Positions 8,893 through 16,210 of a stretch of 64,000 nt of DNA are shown in pieces. The translations under genes were made by a program, and so were the position numbers. The stretch is from Sphingomonadales bacterium (GTDB lineage: Bacteria > Pseudomonadota > Alphaproteobacteria > Sphingomonadales > Sphingomonadaceae), in the NCBI GenBank assembly GCA_016707885.1, contig JADJGU010000001.1:871501-935500 (forward strand), given 5' to 3'. The notes under the pieces were generated by a model, which ran no database searches, was not told the origin of the DNA, and was given only the letters and a program-made list of their open reading frames with translations. Numbering within the stretch: the first letter of the stretch is position 1; every line of letters begins with the position of its first letter.

Positions 8893-8976
8893 GTCGCCCC
8901 GCACTCGATGCGGGGCTAGGCTACACTCCACGCATGCGACAAAAAAAGCCAAGCCCCGTGTCAAGCACGGGGCGAC
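8893..8976. repeat. REP-like inverted pair, 84 bp (copy 1)
   Basis: A forward unit (8893-8923, arms CCCCGCA/TGCGGGG around a 5-nt loop, flanked by GTCG and GGCTA) is followed 23 nt later by an oppositely oriented unit (8947-8976, arms CCCCGTG/CACGGGG). The pair is 84 bp and recurs at the same length at 9479-9562. This is the architecture of bacterial interspersed mosaic elements. It lies in the gap between the TSUP permease and the GIY-YIG gene; apart from repeats I see nothing coding in 8733-9089. Confidence 0.9.
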
Positions 8977-9061
8977 GAAGCTGGTGGATGCTCGTTTTCG
9001 GAAAGAGTGCAGACGATTTCGGAGTCGATCCTATCAACCCAAACTAACCCTAAAAACCACC

Positions 9062-9092
9062 GTCGCCCCGCACTTGATGCGGGGTTTGGCTA
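9062..9092 (+). repeat. REP-like unit overlapping the GIY-YIG stop codon
   Basis: A single forward unit with the same arms as the other forward copies (CCCCGCA/TGCGGGG). Its terminal GGCTA supplies the TAG stop (9090-9092, read on the minus strand) of the GIY-YIG gene. Confidence 0.9.
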
Positions 9093-9401
9093 CTTAAACC
9101 TGCCGTCAACAGGAAACCACTCATCCCAAAGATCGCGCCAGTCAGGATTATCCTTCTCGATCAGCGCAAACTTCCACGGCCGCTTCCACTTCTTGACCAG
9201 CTTTTCGCGCGCAATGGCCAACTCGATCTCGTCATGCCGTTCGGCATAAACCAGCCGCATCTTGCCAAAGTCTGCTGCATGAATGGAACCCGCACCCTCA
9301 CGATGCTGCTGCACCCGGCGGATCAAATTTGACGTGACCCCAACATACATCCCGCCGCGATAGCGGTTCGCCATGATATAAACCCAGCCGCCCTTTTCCA
9401 T
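9090..9401 (-). CDS. GIY-YIG nuclease family protein, REP-flanked
   Basis: A 103-residue single-domain GIY-YIG endonuclease of the small UPF0213/COG2827 type. The signature strand pair is VYIMANRYRGGMYVGVTSNLIRRVQQHREG, with the catalytic-type Arg after the YVGVT block, and the later YAERHDEIELAIAREKLVKKWKR segment contains the metal-binding Glu region. Biochemical roles of this subfamily are largely unknown. The gene is enclosed by REP-like repeats on both sides, and its stop codon is inside one of them. GGAG precedes the ATG at 9401 by about 10 nt. Confidence 0.85.
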   Translation of the reverse strand: MEKGGWVYIMANRYRGGMYVGVTSNLIRRVQQHREGAGSIHAADFGKMRLVYAERHDEIELAIAREKLVKKWKRPWKFALIEKDNPDWRDLWDEWFPVDGRFK

Positions 9402-9450
9402 GCGCTCAGCACTCCAAGCACACCACCCTTCACCCGCCTATCTTAAACCG

Positions 9451-9480
9451 CCGAAACCGTCAAAAACCGTCAAAAACCGT
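9451..9480. repeat. short tandem repeat (10 bp)
   Basis: CAAAAACCGT occurs twice in direct tandem (9461-9480), preceded by a degenerate copy (CCGAAACCGT, 9451-9460), immediately before the forward REP-like unit at 9479. A related CTAAAAACC precedes the forward unit at 9062. It may mark an integration junction or replication slippage. Confidence 0.7.
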
Positions 9481-9562
9481 CGCCCCGCACTAGATGCGGG
9501 GCTTGGCTAAGCTCAACACGCCGAACAAAAAAAGCCAAGCCCCGTGTCAAGCACGGGGCGAC
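9479..9562. repeat. REP-like inverted pair, 84 bp (copy 2)
   Basis: A forward unit (9479-9509) and a reverse unit (9533-9562) separated by 23 nt ending in a run of A, as in copy 1 (8893-8976). Arm sequences are the same as copy 1 and the spacers are partly similar. The two copies bracket the GIY-YIG gene in the same orientation. The reverse unit ends 9 nt before the stop of the following acetyltransferase gene, so it may also act as a transcript 3' end. Confidence 0.9.
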
Positions 9563-9571
9563 GGAGATTGG

Positions 9572-10351
9572 TTATGGTAGTTGTCGACCGGATTGGTGAA
9601 CAGATGCTTGGCTCGAACCTGCTGAGGCAGCGATCTGATCGAGGTAGTATGTGCCGTCGAGCCAGTTCCGGATCACGCCTGCGGCTTCGGCTTCATCGTA
9701 TTTCGCTTTGCAGAAGCATCGCTCCTCGTCATCGACAATAACCCGGATAACGAGATCGCCTCGCACATCGTCTGGCTTGATGCCAATCACTCGTTGATCG
9801 AGCGCGATCTTACCGTTCGGCAAACGGACGGCTTGCGGGCGATACACAGCATAAGGATGATTACACTCGTGCTTGTAGATTGCCTCCTCAGGATAAAAAG
9901 CTATCTCGACATCAGCGGATTCGCCCTCAGGCAGATCGTGTCGCCGCTCAACGATACGCCGCGCCTTCACCTCGCCCCACTCGCGCACTGGGCTGACCGC
10001 CTCGAAGCCAAAACGTTGCCAGAAGCTCCAAGAAGATGCCGGAGCACATGTGATACTCAGCACGTTCACGTTGTCGTCGAGCGCCCGAACAAGCCCCGCC
10101 TCGAGCAGGGCCGTGCCGTAACCCTTACCCCGACAGTCCTTGCGGATGCTGGTAATCTCAGGTGCATGGTTCCCGACTTGGAAGCCCACAGCATCCTGGC
10201 CTTGGCGAACGACTGTCAATTCGTCAGTTTCCAGAGCGCTGATGATCAGCCGTTTGTTGCACCAGAACCCTGCACCGTCCTCCTTGTACTCGCTCTCGAG
10301 CCAGCCCAAAATGTAATCTAAATCTGCCTGAGTTGCCTTCACCACTTCCAC
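9572..10351 (-). CDS. GNAT family N-acetyltransferase with C-terminal extension
   Basis: The N-terminal half is a GNAT domain: ATQADLDYILGWLESEYKE, FQVGNHAPEITSIRKDCRGKGYGTALLEAGL (acetyl-CoA-binding R/Q-x-x-G-x-G/A motif as CRGKGYG) and FWQRFGFEAV. The C-terminal 130 residues, containing HECNHPYAVYRPQAVRLPNGKI, are of unknown fold. GTG at 10351 is chosen because AAAGGAG lies 8 nt upstream; the longer reading from 10429 would begin upstream of that ribosome-binding site. The acceptor substrate is unknown. It sits between the REP element and a phage-like HTH gene, so it looks accessory. Confidence 0.72.
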   Translation of the reverse strand: MEVVKATQADLDYILGWLESEYKEDGAGFWCNKRLIISALETDELTVVRQGQDAVGFQVGNHAPEITSIRKDCRGKGYGTALLEAGLVRALDDNVNVLSITCAPASSWSFWQRFGFEAVSPVREWGEVKARRIVERRHDLPEGESADVEIAFYPEEAIYKHECNHPYAVYRPQAVRLPNGKIALDQRVIGIKPDDVRGDLVIRVIVDDEERCFCKAKYDEAEAAGVIRNWLDGTYYLDQIAASAGSSQASVHQSGRQLP

Positions 10352-10582
10352 GTCGGCTTCTCCTTTCGAAACGACAAAGTACAGCAGCACAACTCGATGT
10401 TCTACCAACATTGCGAGCACTAGCAGCACCCGCCTTGCGGACCAGAGTGCTTCATGCGCCCTCGCCTAGAAACGGCAGGTATTGCCATTCGGGAGCAAAG
10501 ACCCGACAGTCAGCTCTCCGCTCAAAGCTACCACTACAAATCCCCCTGTCCTACATGTTCATAATATGTTCCAAACTGCCGA

Positions 10583-11356
10583 ATGGAACAGACTGATTCG
10601 CCCACCCCCTCCGCCGCAGCCGTTCCGGCGCTGCACACCCCCAACCAAGCCCCAGCCACGCTAGACGCACATGGGCATAACCCCGCCGATTATGACTGGG
10701 TGCCCGTGCTCAAGAAACGCCGCCATGATGGCTGGTCGCCGCAAAGGCAGCGCGCCTTTATCGAGGCGTTGGCCGACAGCGGGTCGGTGACTTACGCCGC
10801 GCGCGCCGTCGGCATGTCGCGGCAGGCTTGCTATGAATTGCGCCGGTCGCCGGGGGCGGAGAATTTTGACCGGGCTTGGGACGTAGCGATCCACGCCTCA
10901 TCGCGCCAGTTGATCGACATCGCCTTTGACCGCGCGATCAACGGCGTCGAGGAACCGCTGTTCGACAAGGAGGGGCAGCGGATCGCCTGCCGCTATCGCT
11001 ATAATGACCGGCTGCTGATGTTCCTGATCCGCGCCCATGCGCCCGACCAATATCGCCACGCGCACCGCGACGGGCGCGATGCGGACGAAAAGCTGCCCGC
11101 CCCGCCGCAACCGCTTTCGGATATGCTGCGTTTGCTCGAACCCGAACCGCCCGCCGAGCCGCATCTGCTGATGCCGCCCGACGAATTGGAGGATGCGCTG
11201 TTCTGTGCCGATATGCTCGATGGCGAACTGCCGCACTGGCGGCGCGACCGTGACCCCGAGGCGGCGGCCAAGCCAACGGCTGTGGATGCGGAGATCGACC
11301 GGATGCTCGATGAAGCGCGGCGGGAGAACAGCTGGGATCAGGGAGAGCCGGAGTGA
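10583..11356 (+). CDS. HTH protein resembling a phage small terminase
   Basis: A 257-residue protein. Residues 50-110 form a helix-turn-helix region (WSPQRQRAFIEALADSGSVTYAARAVGMSRQACYELRR) like that of small terminase subunits and related DNA-binding proteins. It is followed by an acidic, proline-rich region (LLEPEPPAEPHLLMPPDELEDALF). No large terminase, portal or integrase gene is adjacent, so it is either a domesticated phage gene or a sphingomonad-specific regulator. The 231 nt upstream (10352-10582) show nothing coding. Confidence 0.6.
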   Translation: MEQTDSPTPSAAAVPALHTPNQAPATLDAHGHNPADYDWVPVLKKRRHDGWSPQRQRAFIEALADSGSVTYAARAVGMSRQACYELRRSPGAENFDRAWDVAIHASSRQLIDIAFDRAINGVEEPLFDKEGQRIACRYRYNDRLLMFLIRAHAPDQYRHAHRDGRDADEKLPAPPQPLSDMLRLLEPEPPAEPHLLMPPDELEDALFCADMLDGELPHWRRDRDPEAAAKPTAVDAEIDRMLDEARRENSWDQGEPE

Positions 11357-11409
11357 TCGTTACGATGCGGCTGTTCTTGGTGTCGGCTTTGTCAACTTTG
11401 GCGCACGGA

Positions 11410-11838
11410 TCAGTCCGTCATCACACCCATATCTATCGAATCAGCCAGCGAGATCCGGTCGAGAACCGCCGCAGTTTCATCGCGCACCTTAAGCATCAGC
11501 GCGCGCATGCGGCATTCGCTTTCCTCAAGGCAATTTTTGCATTTTTCATGCGCGAAGCGGCTGGCGCAAGGGACGAGCGCGAGCGAGCCGCGGCTGATGC
11601 GGATGATGTCGCCATAGCTGATGTCGACCGGTGCCAAGGCCAGTTCATATCCACCATCGCGTCCGCGCTGCGACACCACTATGCCCGCGCGGCTCATCTC
11701 GGACAATATCACCGTCAGGAACTTGGCCGGGATATTCTGCGCCTCGGCAATTTCGGCCAGCGGCACCAAGCCCTGCTGATACTTGTCAGCCAGGTGCATA
11801 AGCGCGCGAATGGTGTAGCGGGTTTTTTGCGACAGCAT
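11410..11838 (-). CDS. Rrf2 family transcriptional regulator
   Basis: A 142-residue winged-helix regulator beginning MLSQKTRYTIRALMHLADKY, the standard Rrf2 start. The recognition region follows (LAEIAEAQNIPAKFLTVILSEMSRAGIVVSQRGRDGGYELA). The C-terminal part has four cysteines spaced CX8CX2CX5C, suggesting an Fe-S cluster or redox sensing as in IscR/NsrR; the spacing differs from IscR, so the cofactor is inferred. ATG at 11838 fits the family; the upstream in-frame start at 11922 adds unrelated residues. It is divergent from the cold-shock operon. Confidence 0.85.
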   Translation of the reverse strand: MLSQKTRYTIRALMHLADKYQQGLVPLAEIAEAQNIPAKFLTVILSEMSRAGIVVSQRGRDGGYELALAPVDISYGDIIRISRGSLALVPCASRFAHEKCKNCLEESECRMRALMLKVRDETAAVLDRISLADSIDMGVMTD

Positions 11839-11936
11839 TGTCAACTTATGGAGTAGAGAGCGCCAAGTCGCAAGGACATTGCCGTTGGTTTCCGGGACAA
11901 AATTGCCCTCCCGCGCAACCACCAGACCCCATCTGT

Positions 11937-11965
11937 TTGCTTATCCACAAGGACTGTGGTATACA
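11937..11965 (+). promoter_or_regulatory. sigma70-type promoter for the cspA-infA operon
   Basis: TTGCTT (11937-11942), a 17-bp spacer and TATACA (11960-11965) form a near-consensus promoter. The spacer contains a perfect CCACA/TGTGG palindrome (11945-11959), which would suit a repressor. Predicted transcription begins near 11972 and gives a 5' leader of about 158 nt before cspA, typical of cold-shock mRNAs. The leader has no ORF with a good ribosome-binding site; GAAAGGAA stands just before the cspA ATG. Confidence 0.65.
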
Positions 11966-12129
11966 GAGGTCTGCTATCGTCGAACGCGACGGAAATTTGA
12001 GGTGCATTTCGGGCCAAAGTCCAACACGGACAGGGCCTGGCACGCGCAACGTCTTTTCTCACACGACCCTGGCCTCCCCGCTTGGCGCTGTTGCCGAGCG
12101 GTCAATAGTTTCGTGAAAGGAACGACCCC

Positions 12130-12339
12130 ATGCCCGTAGGCACCGTAAAATTCTTCAACACCGAAAAAGGTTATGGCTTCATTGCACCCGATGGTGGTGG
12201 CGATGACAGCTTTGTCCATATCTCTGCCGTAATGGCAGCCGGTATGTCGACGCTGAACAAGGAACAGCGCGTCAATTATGACGTCGAATCCGGTCGCGAC
12301 GGCAAAAAAGCCGCGATCAACCTTTCGGCGGCCGACTAA
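12130..12339 (+). CDS. cold-shock protein (CspA family)
   Basis: A 69-residue single cold-shock domain that binds single-stranded RNA/DNA and melts mRNA structure. RNP1 is KGYGFIAPD and RNP2 is DSFVHIS, both intact, starting from VGTVKFFNTEKGYGFI. Length is normal. It has a long leader and is followed 3 nt later by an IF-1 paralogue, so the two are very probably co-transcribed and co-induced. Confidence 0.92.
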   Translation: MPVGTVKFFNTEKGYGFIAPDGGGDDSFVHISAVMAAGMSTLNKEQRVNYDVESGRDGKKAAINLSAAD

Positions 12340-12342
12340 GTT

Positions 12343-12600
12343 TTGGCCAAAGAAGAGCTACTGACGCTCGAAGGTGTAATCGATGAAATCCTGCCTGATG
12401 GCCGCTTTGGCGTCATGCTGGAAAACGAACACCGGATAATCGCTTACACGGCGGGGAAGATGCGGAAATTCCGCATCCGCTCCGTCGTGGGCGACCGCGT
12501 CCATGTCGAAATGACGCCCTATGACCTGTCAAAAGGGCGCATCATATTCCGTGAGCGCACCCCCGGATCGGGCTTTGGCCCGGGGCCGAAGCGGCGCTAA
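12343..12600 (+). CDS. infA: translation initiation factor IF-1 paralogue (TTG start)
   Basis: An S1/OB-fold IF-1 of 85 residues. Family blocks are MAKEELLTLEGVIDEILPDGRFGVMLEN, AYTAGKMRKFRIRSVVGDRVHVEMTPYDLSKGRIIFR. It occupies the ribosomal A site with IF2 during initiation. It is longer than the usual 72 residues because of a basic, glycine-proline tail (RERTPGSGFGPGPKRR). TTG at 12343 starts 3 nt after the cspA stop, implying translational coupling. The tail and the cspA linkage suggest a second, cold- or stress-related copy rather than the housekeeping infA, but the rest of the genome is not visible. Confidence 0.88.
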   Translation: MAKEELLTLEGVIDEILPDGRFGVMLENEHRIIAYTAGKMRKFRIRSVVGDRVHVEMTPYDLSKGRIIFRERTPGSGFGPGPKRR

Positions 12601-12620
12601 ACCAAAAAAAGGGGGCCATC

Positions 12621-12818
12621 ATGGCTACCGTCGAATTTTATCGCCAGCGCGCCGCCCAGGCGCAACTGGATGCCGAAAAGGCCACTCTCGCCAATGTCCG
12701 CGAACGCCATCTGGTCGCGCGCGACACGTGGAACGATATGGCTGACAAGGCCGAGAGCGTGATTACCACACGCGCCGCCGCGGAGGCGGAGAAACGCGCC
12801 CTGGCCGAAACGGCCTGA
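12621..12818 (+). CDS. small helical protein of unknown function
   Basis: A 65-residue protein, mostly alpha-helical and rich in Ala/Glu/Arg (FYRQRAAQAQLDAEKATLANVRERHLVARDTWNDMADKAE). It starts 20 nt after infA with an AAAAGGGGG-type ribosome-binding stretch upstream, so it is likely the third gene of the cspA-infA operon. No known domain is recognised. The composition is suited to a coiled coil. Confidence 0.6.
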   Translation: MATVEFYRQRAAQAQLDAEKATLANVRERHLVARDTWNDMADKAESVITTRAAAEAEKRALAETA

Positions 12819-12994
12819 CACGGCTCTGCCCGCAACTTTGCGGGATAGAAGCATAAATTTATTGCTAGCCCCCGCCCGCTTCGTTAGTCGACGCGGACCG
12901 GGGCAAAGCGACCTCCCGGTCAAGCTGCCAATCAGTTGACAGCTCAAGCGTTGCCATTTGGACGCCATCATTGGCGGACGAAAGGAGCTTGCTT

Positions 12995-14332
12995 GTGCCG
13001 ACCGCCCCAATTCCCGCCTCTCCTTCACCCACGGTTTCGCTCGGCGAACTGACGCGCCTGTTTGGCAAGATAGGACTTGTCAGCTTTGGGGGGCCTGCAG
13101 GCCAGATTGCGTTGATGCACGAGGAAGTCGTCGACCGGAGACAATGGGTTTCCGAAGACGAATATCTGCAAGCGCTGAACCTGTGCCACCTGCTGCCCGG
13201 GCCCGAGGCCCAACAACTGGCCGCTTGGATCGGCTGGCGCTTGCACGGTACGCTCGGCGGGCTGATTGCAGGCTTGCTGTTCGTCATCCCCGGCGCGCTG
13301 GTGATGCTGGGCCTGTCGGCACTCTATGTCGTCTCAATGCAGGTTGATTGGCTGCAAGGCCTTTTCTTCGGCATCAAAGCTGCAGTGCTCGCGATCGTAG
13401 TGCAGGCGCTGTTGCGGATCGCCGGAAAGGCGCTGACGACGCCTGCCAAGCGCGCGTTGGCCGTGGTCGCATTCATCGCGCTGTTCGCGCTCCACATACC
13501 CTTTCCGATACTCATATTGGGTGCAGCTATCATCGGCGCGCTTGTCGCGTGGAAAGCGCCCGCGCTGTTTGCGCTAAACCCCGTTTTGCAAGAGGCAACC
13601 AAACCGACCGGCCATTGGCTGGTCCACATCGTCAAAACCACCCTCATCTGGGGCGCTATCTGGGCGGCGCCGATGGCCGCGATTCTATTGACCTTGGGGC
13701 AAGAACATATTCTGTGGAAGGTCGGCACCTTCTTCTCGCAACTCGCCATCGTCACCTTTGGCGGCGCTTATGCGGTCCTTGCCTATATGGCGCAGGAGGC
13801 GGTTACCGGCTTTGGCTGGCTGAGTGCGGGCGAGATGGCCGACGGGTTGGGCCTTGCCGAAACCACGCCCGGGCCGCTAATCCTAGTCACCCAATTTGTA
13901 GGCTTTCTTGCCGGCTTTCGCGCGCCCGAACCATTCACGCCGTGGACCGCAGCCGTGCTTGCAGCGGGTCTGACCACGTGGGTGACCTTTGCTCCGTGCT
14001 TCCTTTGGATCTTTGCGCTGGCACCGCTGATGGAACGGATGCGGAGCATTGTTTGGCTGCAGGGCAGTCTGGCCGCGATTACTGCTGCCGTGGTCGGGGT
14101 AATTGCCAACCTGTCGATCTGGTTCGCACTGCATGTGCTGTTTCGCAATGTGGGCCAGCTTGATTTCGGCATCGGTTCGGTCTGGTGGCCTGAATGGCCG
14201 ACACTGGATCTCAAGGCGCTGGCCATCGGGCTTGGCGCAGCATTCATGCTCTTCGGCCTCAAATGGGGAATCATCCGCACGCTGGCGATTTGCGCGGCCG
14301 CGGGGCTGGCGCTGGGCACGCTCGCGGCTTGA
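12995..14332 (+). CDS. chrA: chromate transporter, long-chain ChrA
   Basis: A 445-residue CHR superfamily membrane protein with two homologous halves. The first is LTRLFGKIGLVSFGGPAGQIALMHEEVVDRRQW...LCHLLPGPEAQQLA. The second is GTFFSQLAIVTFGGAYAVLAYMAQEAV...LAETTPGPLILVTQFVGF. Both contain the FGGP/FGGA and PGP motifs. Known members efflux chromate. GTG at 12995 is chosen because AAAGGAG (12981-12987) lies 7 nt upstream; TTG at 12971 would precede that site. It is monocistronic and ends before a hairpin at 14408. Confidence 0.88.
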   Translation: MPTAPIPASPSPTVSLGELTRLFGKIGLVSFGGPAGQIALMHEEVVDRRQWVSEDEYLQALNLCHLLPGPEAQQLAAWIGWRLHGTLGGLIAGLLFVIPGALVMLGLSALYVVSMQVDWLQGLFFGIKAAVLAIVVQALLRIAGKALTTPAKRALAVVAFIALFALHIPFPILILGAAIIGALVAWKAPALFALNPVLQEATKPTGHWLVHIVKTTLIWGAIWAAPMAAILLTLGQEHILWKVGTFFSQLAIVTFGGAYAVLAYMAQEAVTGFGWLSAGEMADGLGLAETTPGPLILVTQFVGFLAGFRAPEPFTPWTAAVLAAGLTTWVTFAPCFLWIFALAPLMERMRSIVWLQGSLAAITAAVVGVIANLSIWFALHVLFRNVGQLDFGIGSVWWPEWPTLDLKALAIGLGAAFMLFGLKWGIIRTLAICAAAGLALGTLAA

Positions 14333-14407
14333 CTCTGCGCGCATAACTGCTAATGGCCAGCGCCGACCGAGGGGCTTGCCCTTCGATCACCGTCCGAGAC
14401 AGTTGGT

Positions 14408-14431
14408 GACCGGAATATGCCGGTCTTAATT
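14408..14431 (+). terminator. terminator-like hairpin after chrA
   Basis: GACCGG (14408-14413) pairs with CCGGTC (14420-14425) across a 6-nt loop and is followed by TTAATTT. The tail is short and interrupted, so termination strength is uncertain. It separates chrA from the rplJ leader. Confidence 0.45.
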
Positions 14432-14614
14432 TCCAGCCTAGACGGGGATAGAGATTTCAGGCGCAATTGCGCGCCTTCGCTTATGCAATCTGCCCTGCGC
14501 GGTTGCCGGCATGAAACTTCCCCACGGACTTAAGCTAGCGGATCGCCCATCCGGGTGATTTCGTGATTTCGTGTTGGGCCTGTCTTCGGGCGGGTCCAGT
14601 GATTGGAGTAATGC
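14432..14614 (+). promoter_or_regulatory. rplJ (L10) mRNA leader
   Basis: rplJ is preceded by a long noncoding region, as expected for the L10 leader where the L10-L12 complex binds and represses translation. Visible hairpins are GGCGC/GCGCC (about 14460-14476) and a 9-bp stem GGGCCTGTC/GGCGGGTCC closed by a TTCG tetraloop (14576-14597), immediately before the Shine-Dalgarno TTGGAG and ATG 14615. The kink-turn core was not resolved by eye. Confidence 0.55.
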
Positions 14615-15130
14615 ATGAACCGTTCTGAAAAGACCGATACGGTTGCTGCGCTGAATGCAACCTTCAACGAAGCCGCGGTTGTCGTGGTCACCCGTAATCT
14701 GGGTCTGACCGTCGCACAGTCGACTGACCTTCGCCTGAAGATGCGTGACGCCGGTGCCGGTTACAAGGTCGCCAAGAACCGCCTTGCCAAAATCGCGTTG
14801 AACGACACGCAGTATGAATCCCTCAGCGATCTGCTGACCGGACCGACTGCGCTTGCCACATCGGGTGATCCGGTTGCAGCCGCCAAGGTTGCTGTCGAAT
14901 TTGCCAAAACCAACGACAAGCTTGAAATTGTCGGTGGCGCGATGGGCTCGACTGTCCTCGACGTCGAAGGTGTCATTGCGCTGGCTTCGTTGCCGTCGCT
15001 CGATGAACTGCGCGCCAAGCTGATCGGCCTTGTACAGGCCCCGGCTACCAAGGTCGTTCAGGTTATCTCTGCGCCTGCAGGACAGCTGGCCCGGGTTTTT
15101 GGTGCCTATGCGGCGAAAGAAGCCGCGTAA
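14615..15130 (+). CDS. rplJ: 50S ribosomal protein L10
   Basis: A 171-residue stalk-base protein that anchors L7/L12 dimers. The N-terminal rRNA-binding domain includes AVVVVTRNLGLTVAQSTDLRLKMRDAGAGYKVAKNRLAKIAL and LTGPTALA. The C-terminal helix that binds L7/L12 is VVQVISAPAGQLARVFGAYAAK. TTGGAG lies 6 nt upstream of the ATG. It is followed by rplL after 72 nt. It is about 12 kb from rplK-rplA instead of adjoining them. Confidence 0.97.
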   Translation: MNRSEKTDTVAALNATFNEAAVVVVTRNLGLTVAQSTDLRLKMRDAGAGYKVAKNRLAKIALNDTQYESLSDLLTGPTALATSGDPVAAAKVAVEFAKTNDKLEIVGGAMGSTVLDVEGVIALASLPSLDELRAKLIGLVQAPATKVVQVISAPAGQLARVFGAYAAKEAA

Positions 15131-15202
15131 TTTGTTTTCACATCCCCTGCGTGGCGAGCGATCGCGCGGGTAGAATTGCATAGAAATTGGAGTGTTATTG
15201 AA

Positions 15203-15577
15203 ATGGCTGATATTGAAAAGCTGGTAGAAGAACTGAGCAAGCTGACCGTTCTCGAAGCTGCTGACCTTGCCAAGGCTCTGGAAGAAAAGTGGGGCGTTTC
15301 CGCTGCTGCTGCTGTTGCTGTTGCAGCACCTGCTGGCGGCGCTGCTGCTCCGGCTGCTGAAGAGCAGACCGAATTCGACGTCATCCTGACCGGCGACGGC
15401 GGCAACAAGATCGCCGTCATCAAGGAAGTCCGCGCCATCACCGCGCTCGGCCTGACCGAAGCCAAGGCTCTTGTTGAAGCGGCTCCGAAGGCGATCAAGG
15501 AAGGCGTCAACAAGGCTGAAGCCGAAGACATCAAGGCGAAGATCCTTGCTGCTGGCGGCACTGTCGAACTGAAGTAA
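15203..15577 (+). CDS. rplL: 50S ribosomal protein L7/L12
   Basis: A 124-residue stalk protein that recruits translational GTPases. It has the N-terminal dimerisation helix (ADIEKLVEELSKLTVLEAADLAKALEEKWGV), an Ala/Gly/Pro hinge (AAAAVAVAAPAGGAAAPAAEE) and the conserved C-terminal domain (EFDVILTGDGGNKIAVIKEVRAITALGLTEAKALVEAAP). ATG at 15203 is the family start; an in-frame ATG at 15176 adds 9 residues without a ribosome-binding site. A terminator follows. Confidence 0.97.
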   Translation: MADIEKLVEELSKLTVLEAADLAKALEEKWGVSAAAAVAVAAPAGGAAAPAAEEQTEFDVILTGDGGNKIAVIKEVRAITALGLTEAKALVEAAPKAIKEGVNKAEAEDIKAKILAAGGTVELK

Positions 15578-15605
15578 TTCAGTTTTCCCCGACGGGGGAA
15601 ATGGG

Positions 15606-15636
15606 GGGCGGTCTGCGCAAGCGGGCCGCCCTTTTT
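15606..15636 (+). terminator. Rho-independent terminator after rplL
   Basis: GGGCGG (15606-15611) pairs with CCGCCC (15626-15631), followed by TTTTT. A weaker TTTCCCC/GGGGAAA-like hairpin just precedes it (about 15583-15600). This terminates or attenuates rplJL before apt, so rpoBC do not rely solely on the rplJ promoter. Confidence 0.75.
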
Positions 15637-15673
15637 CTTTGCGCTTTCGAAATGTGCACGGCATTTAGCCGAG

Positions 15674-16210
15674 ATGACCGACAACGCCGATCTCGCCGCC
15701 CTTATCCGTACCATTCCGGATTACCCCAAGCCCGGCATATTGTTCCGCGATGTATCGACACTGCTCCTCGACGGGCAGGGCTTTCGGCAGACGATTGACC
15801 GGATGGCTGCGCTGGTCGCGCCCGATACCCGACTGATTGCAGGCATCGAGGCACGTGGCTTTATCGTCGCGGCCGGGCTGAGCTATGCGCTGGGGCTCGG
15901 CAAGCTGATGCTGCGTAAACCCGGCAAGCTACCCGGCGAAAAGATCGGCGTCGACTATGCGCTCGAATATGGCACCGACCGGATCGAACTGCACACCGGA
16001 CAGGTAAGGCCGGGACAGAAAGTGGTACTGGTCGACGACCTGATCGCTACCGGCGGCACCGCCTTGGCAGGTATTGACCTGATCCGGCAGGCGGGTGGCG
16101 TGGTTGAGCAGGCGCTGTTCATCGTCGACCTGCCCGAACTGGGTGGCGCGGAGAAATTGCGCGCGGTTGGCGTCGAACCGACAGCGCTGATCGGGTTTGA
16201 CGGGCATTGA
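15674..16210 (+). CDS. apt: adenine phosphoribosyltransferase
   Basis: A 178-residue enzyme converting adenine plus PRPP to AMP (purine salvage). It has DYPKPGILFRDVSTLL near the N-terminus, the flexible-loop region RKPGKLPGEKIGVDYALEYGTDRIELH, and the PRPP-binding motif VVLVDDLIATGGTALA. It overlaps the next gene by 4 nt (TTGA), so it is coupled to a nucleosidase that releases adenine. It sits between rplL and rpoB. Confidence 0.95.
   Translation: MTDNADLAALIRTIPDYPKPGILFRDVSTLLLDGQGFRQTIDRMAALVAPDTRLIAGIEARGFIVAAGLSYALGLGKLMLRKPGKLPGEKIGVDYALEYGTDRIELHTGQVRPGQKVVLVDDLIATGGTALAGIDLIRQAGGVVEQALFIVDLPELGGAEKLRAVGVEPTALIGFDGH

Noticed and set aside
8893..9562. CRISPR array
   Set aside because: Repeats are palindromic, alternate in orientation and are irregularly placed around a gene, with no regular spacers and no cas genes.
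10583..11356. Start of an integrated prophage
   Set aside because: Only one terminase-like HTH gene is present; no integrase, structural, lysis or large terminase genes nearby.
12827..12845. Terminator after the cspA-infA operon
   Set aside because: A CCCGCAA/TTGCGGG-type hairpin exists but no T tract follows, so termination cannot be supported.
14438..15664. 408-codon minus-strand frame over rplJ-rplL
   Set aside because: Antisense to two ribosomal protein genes and their leader; a shadow.
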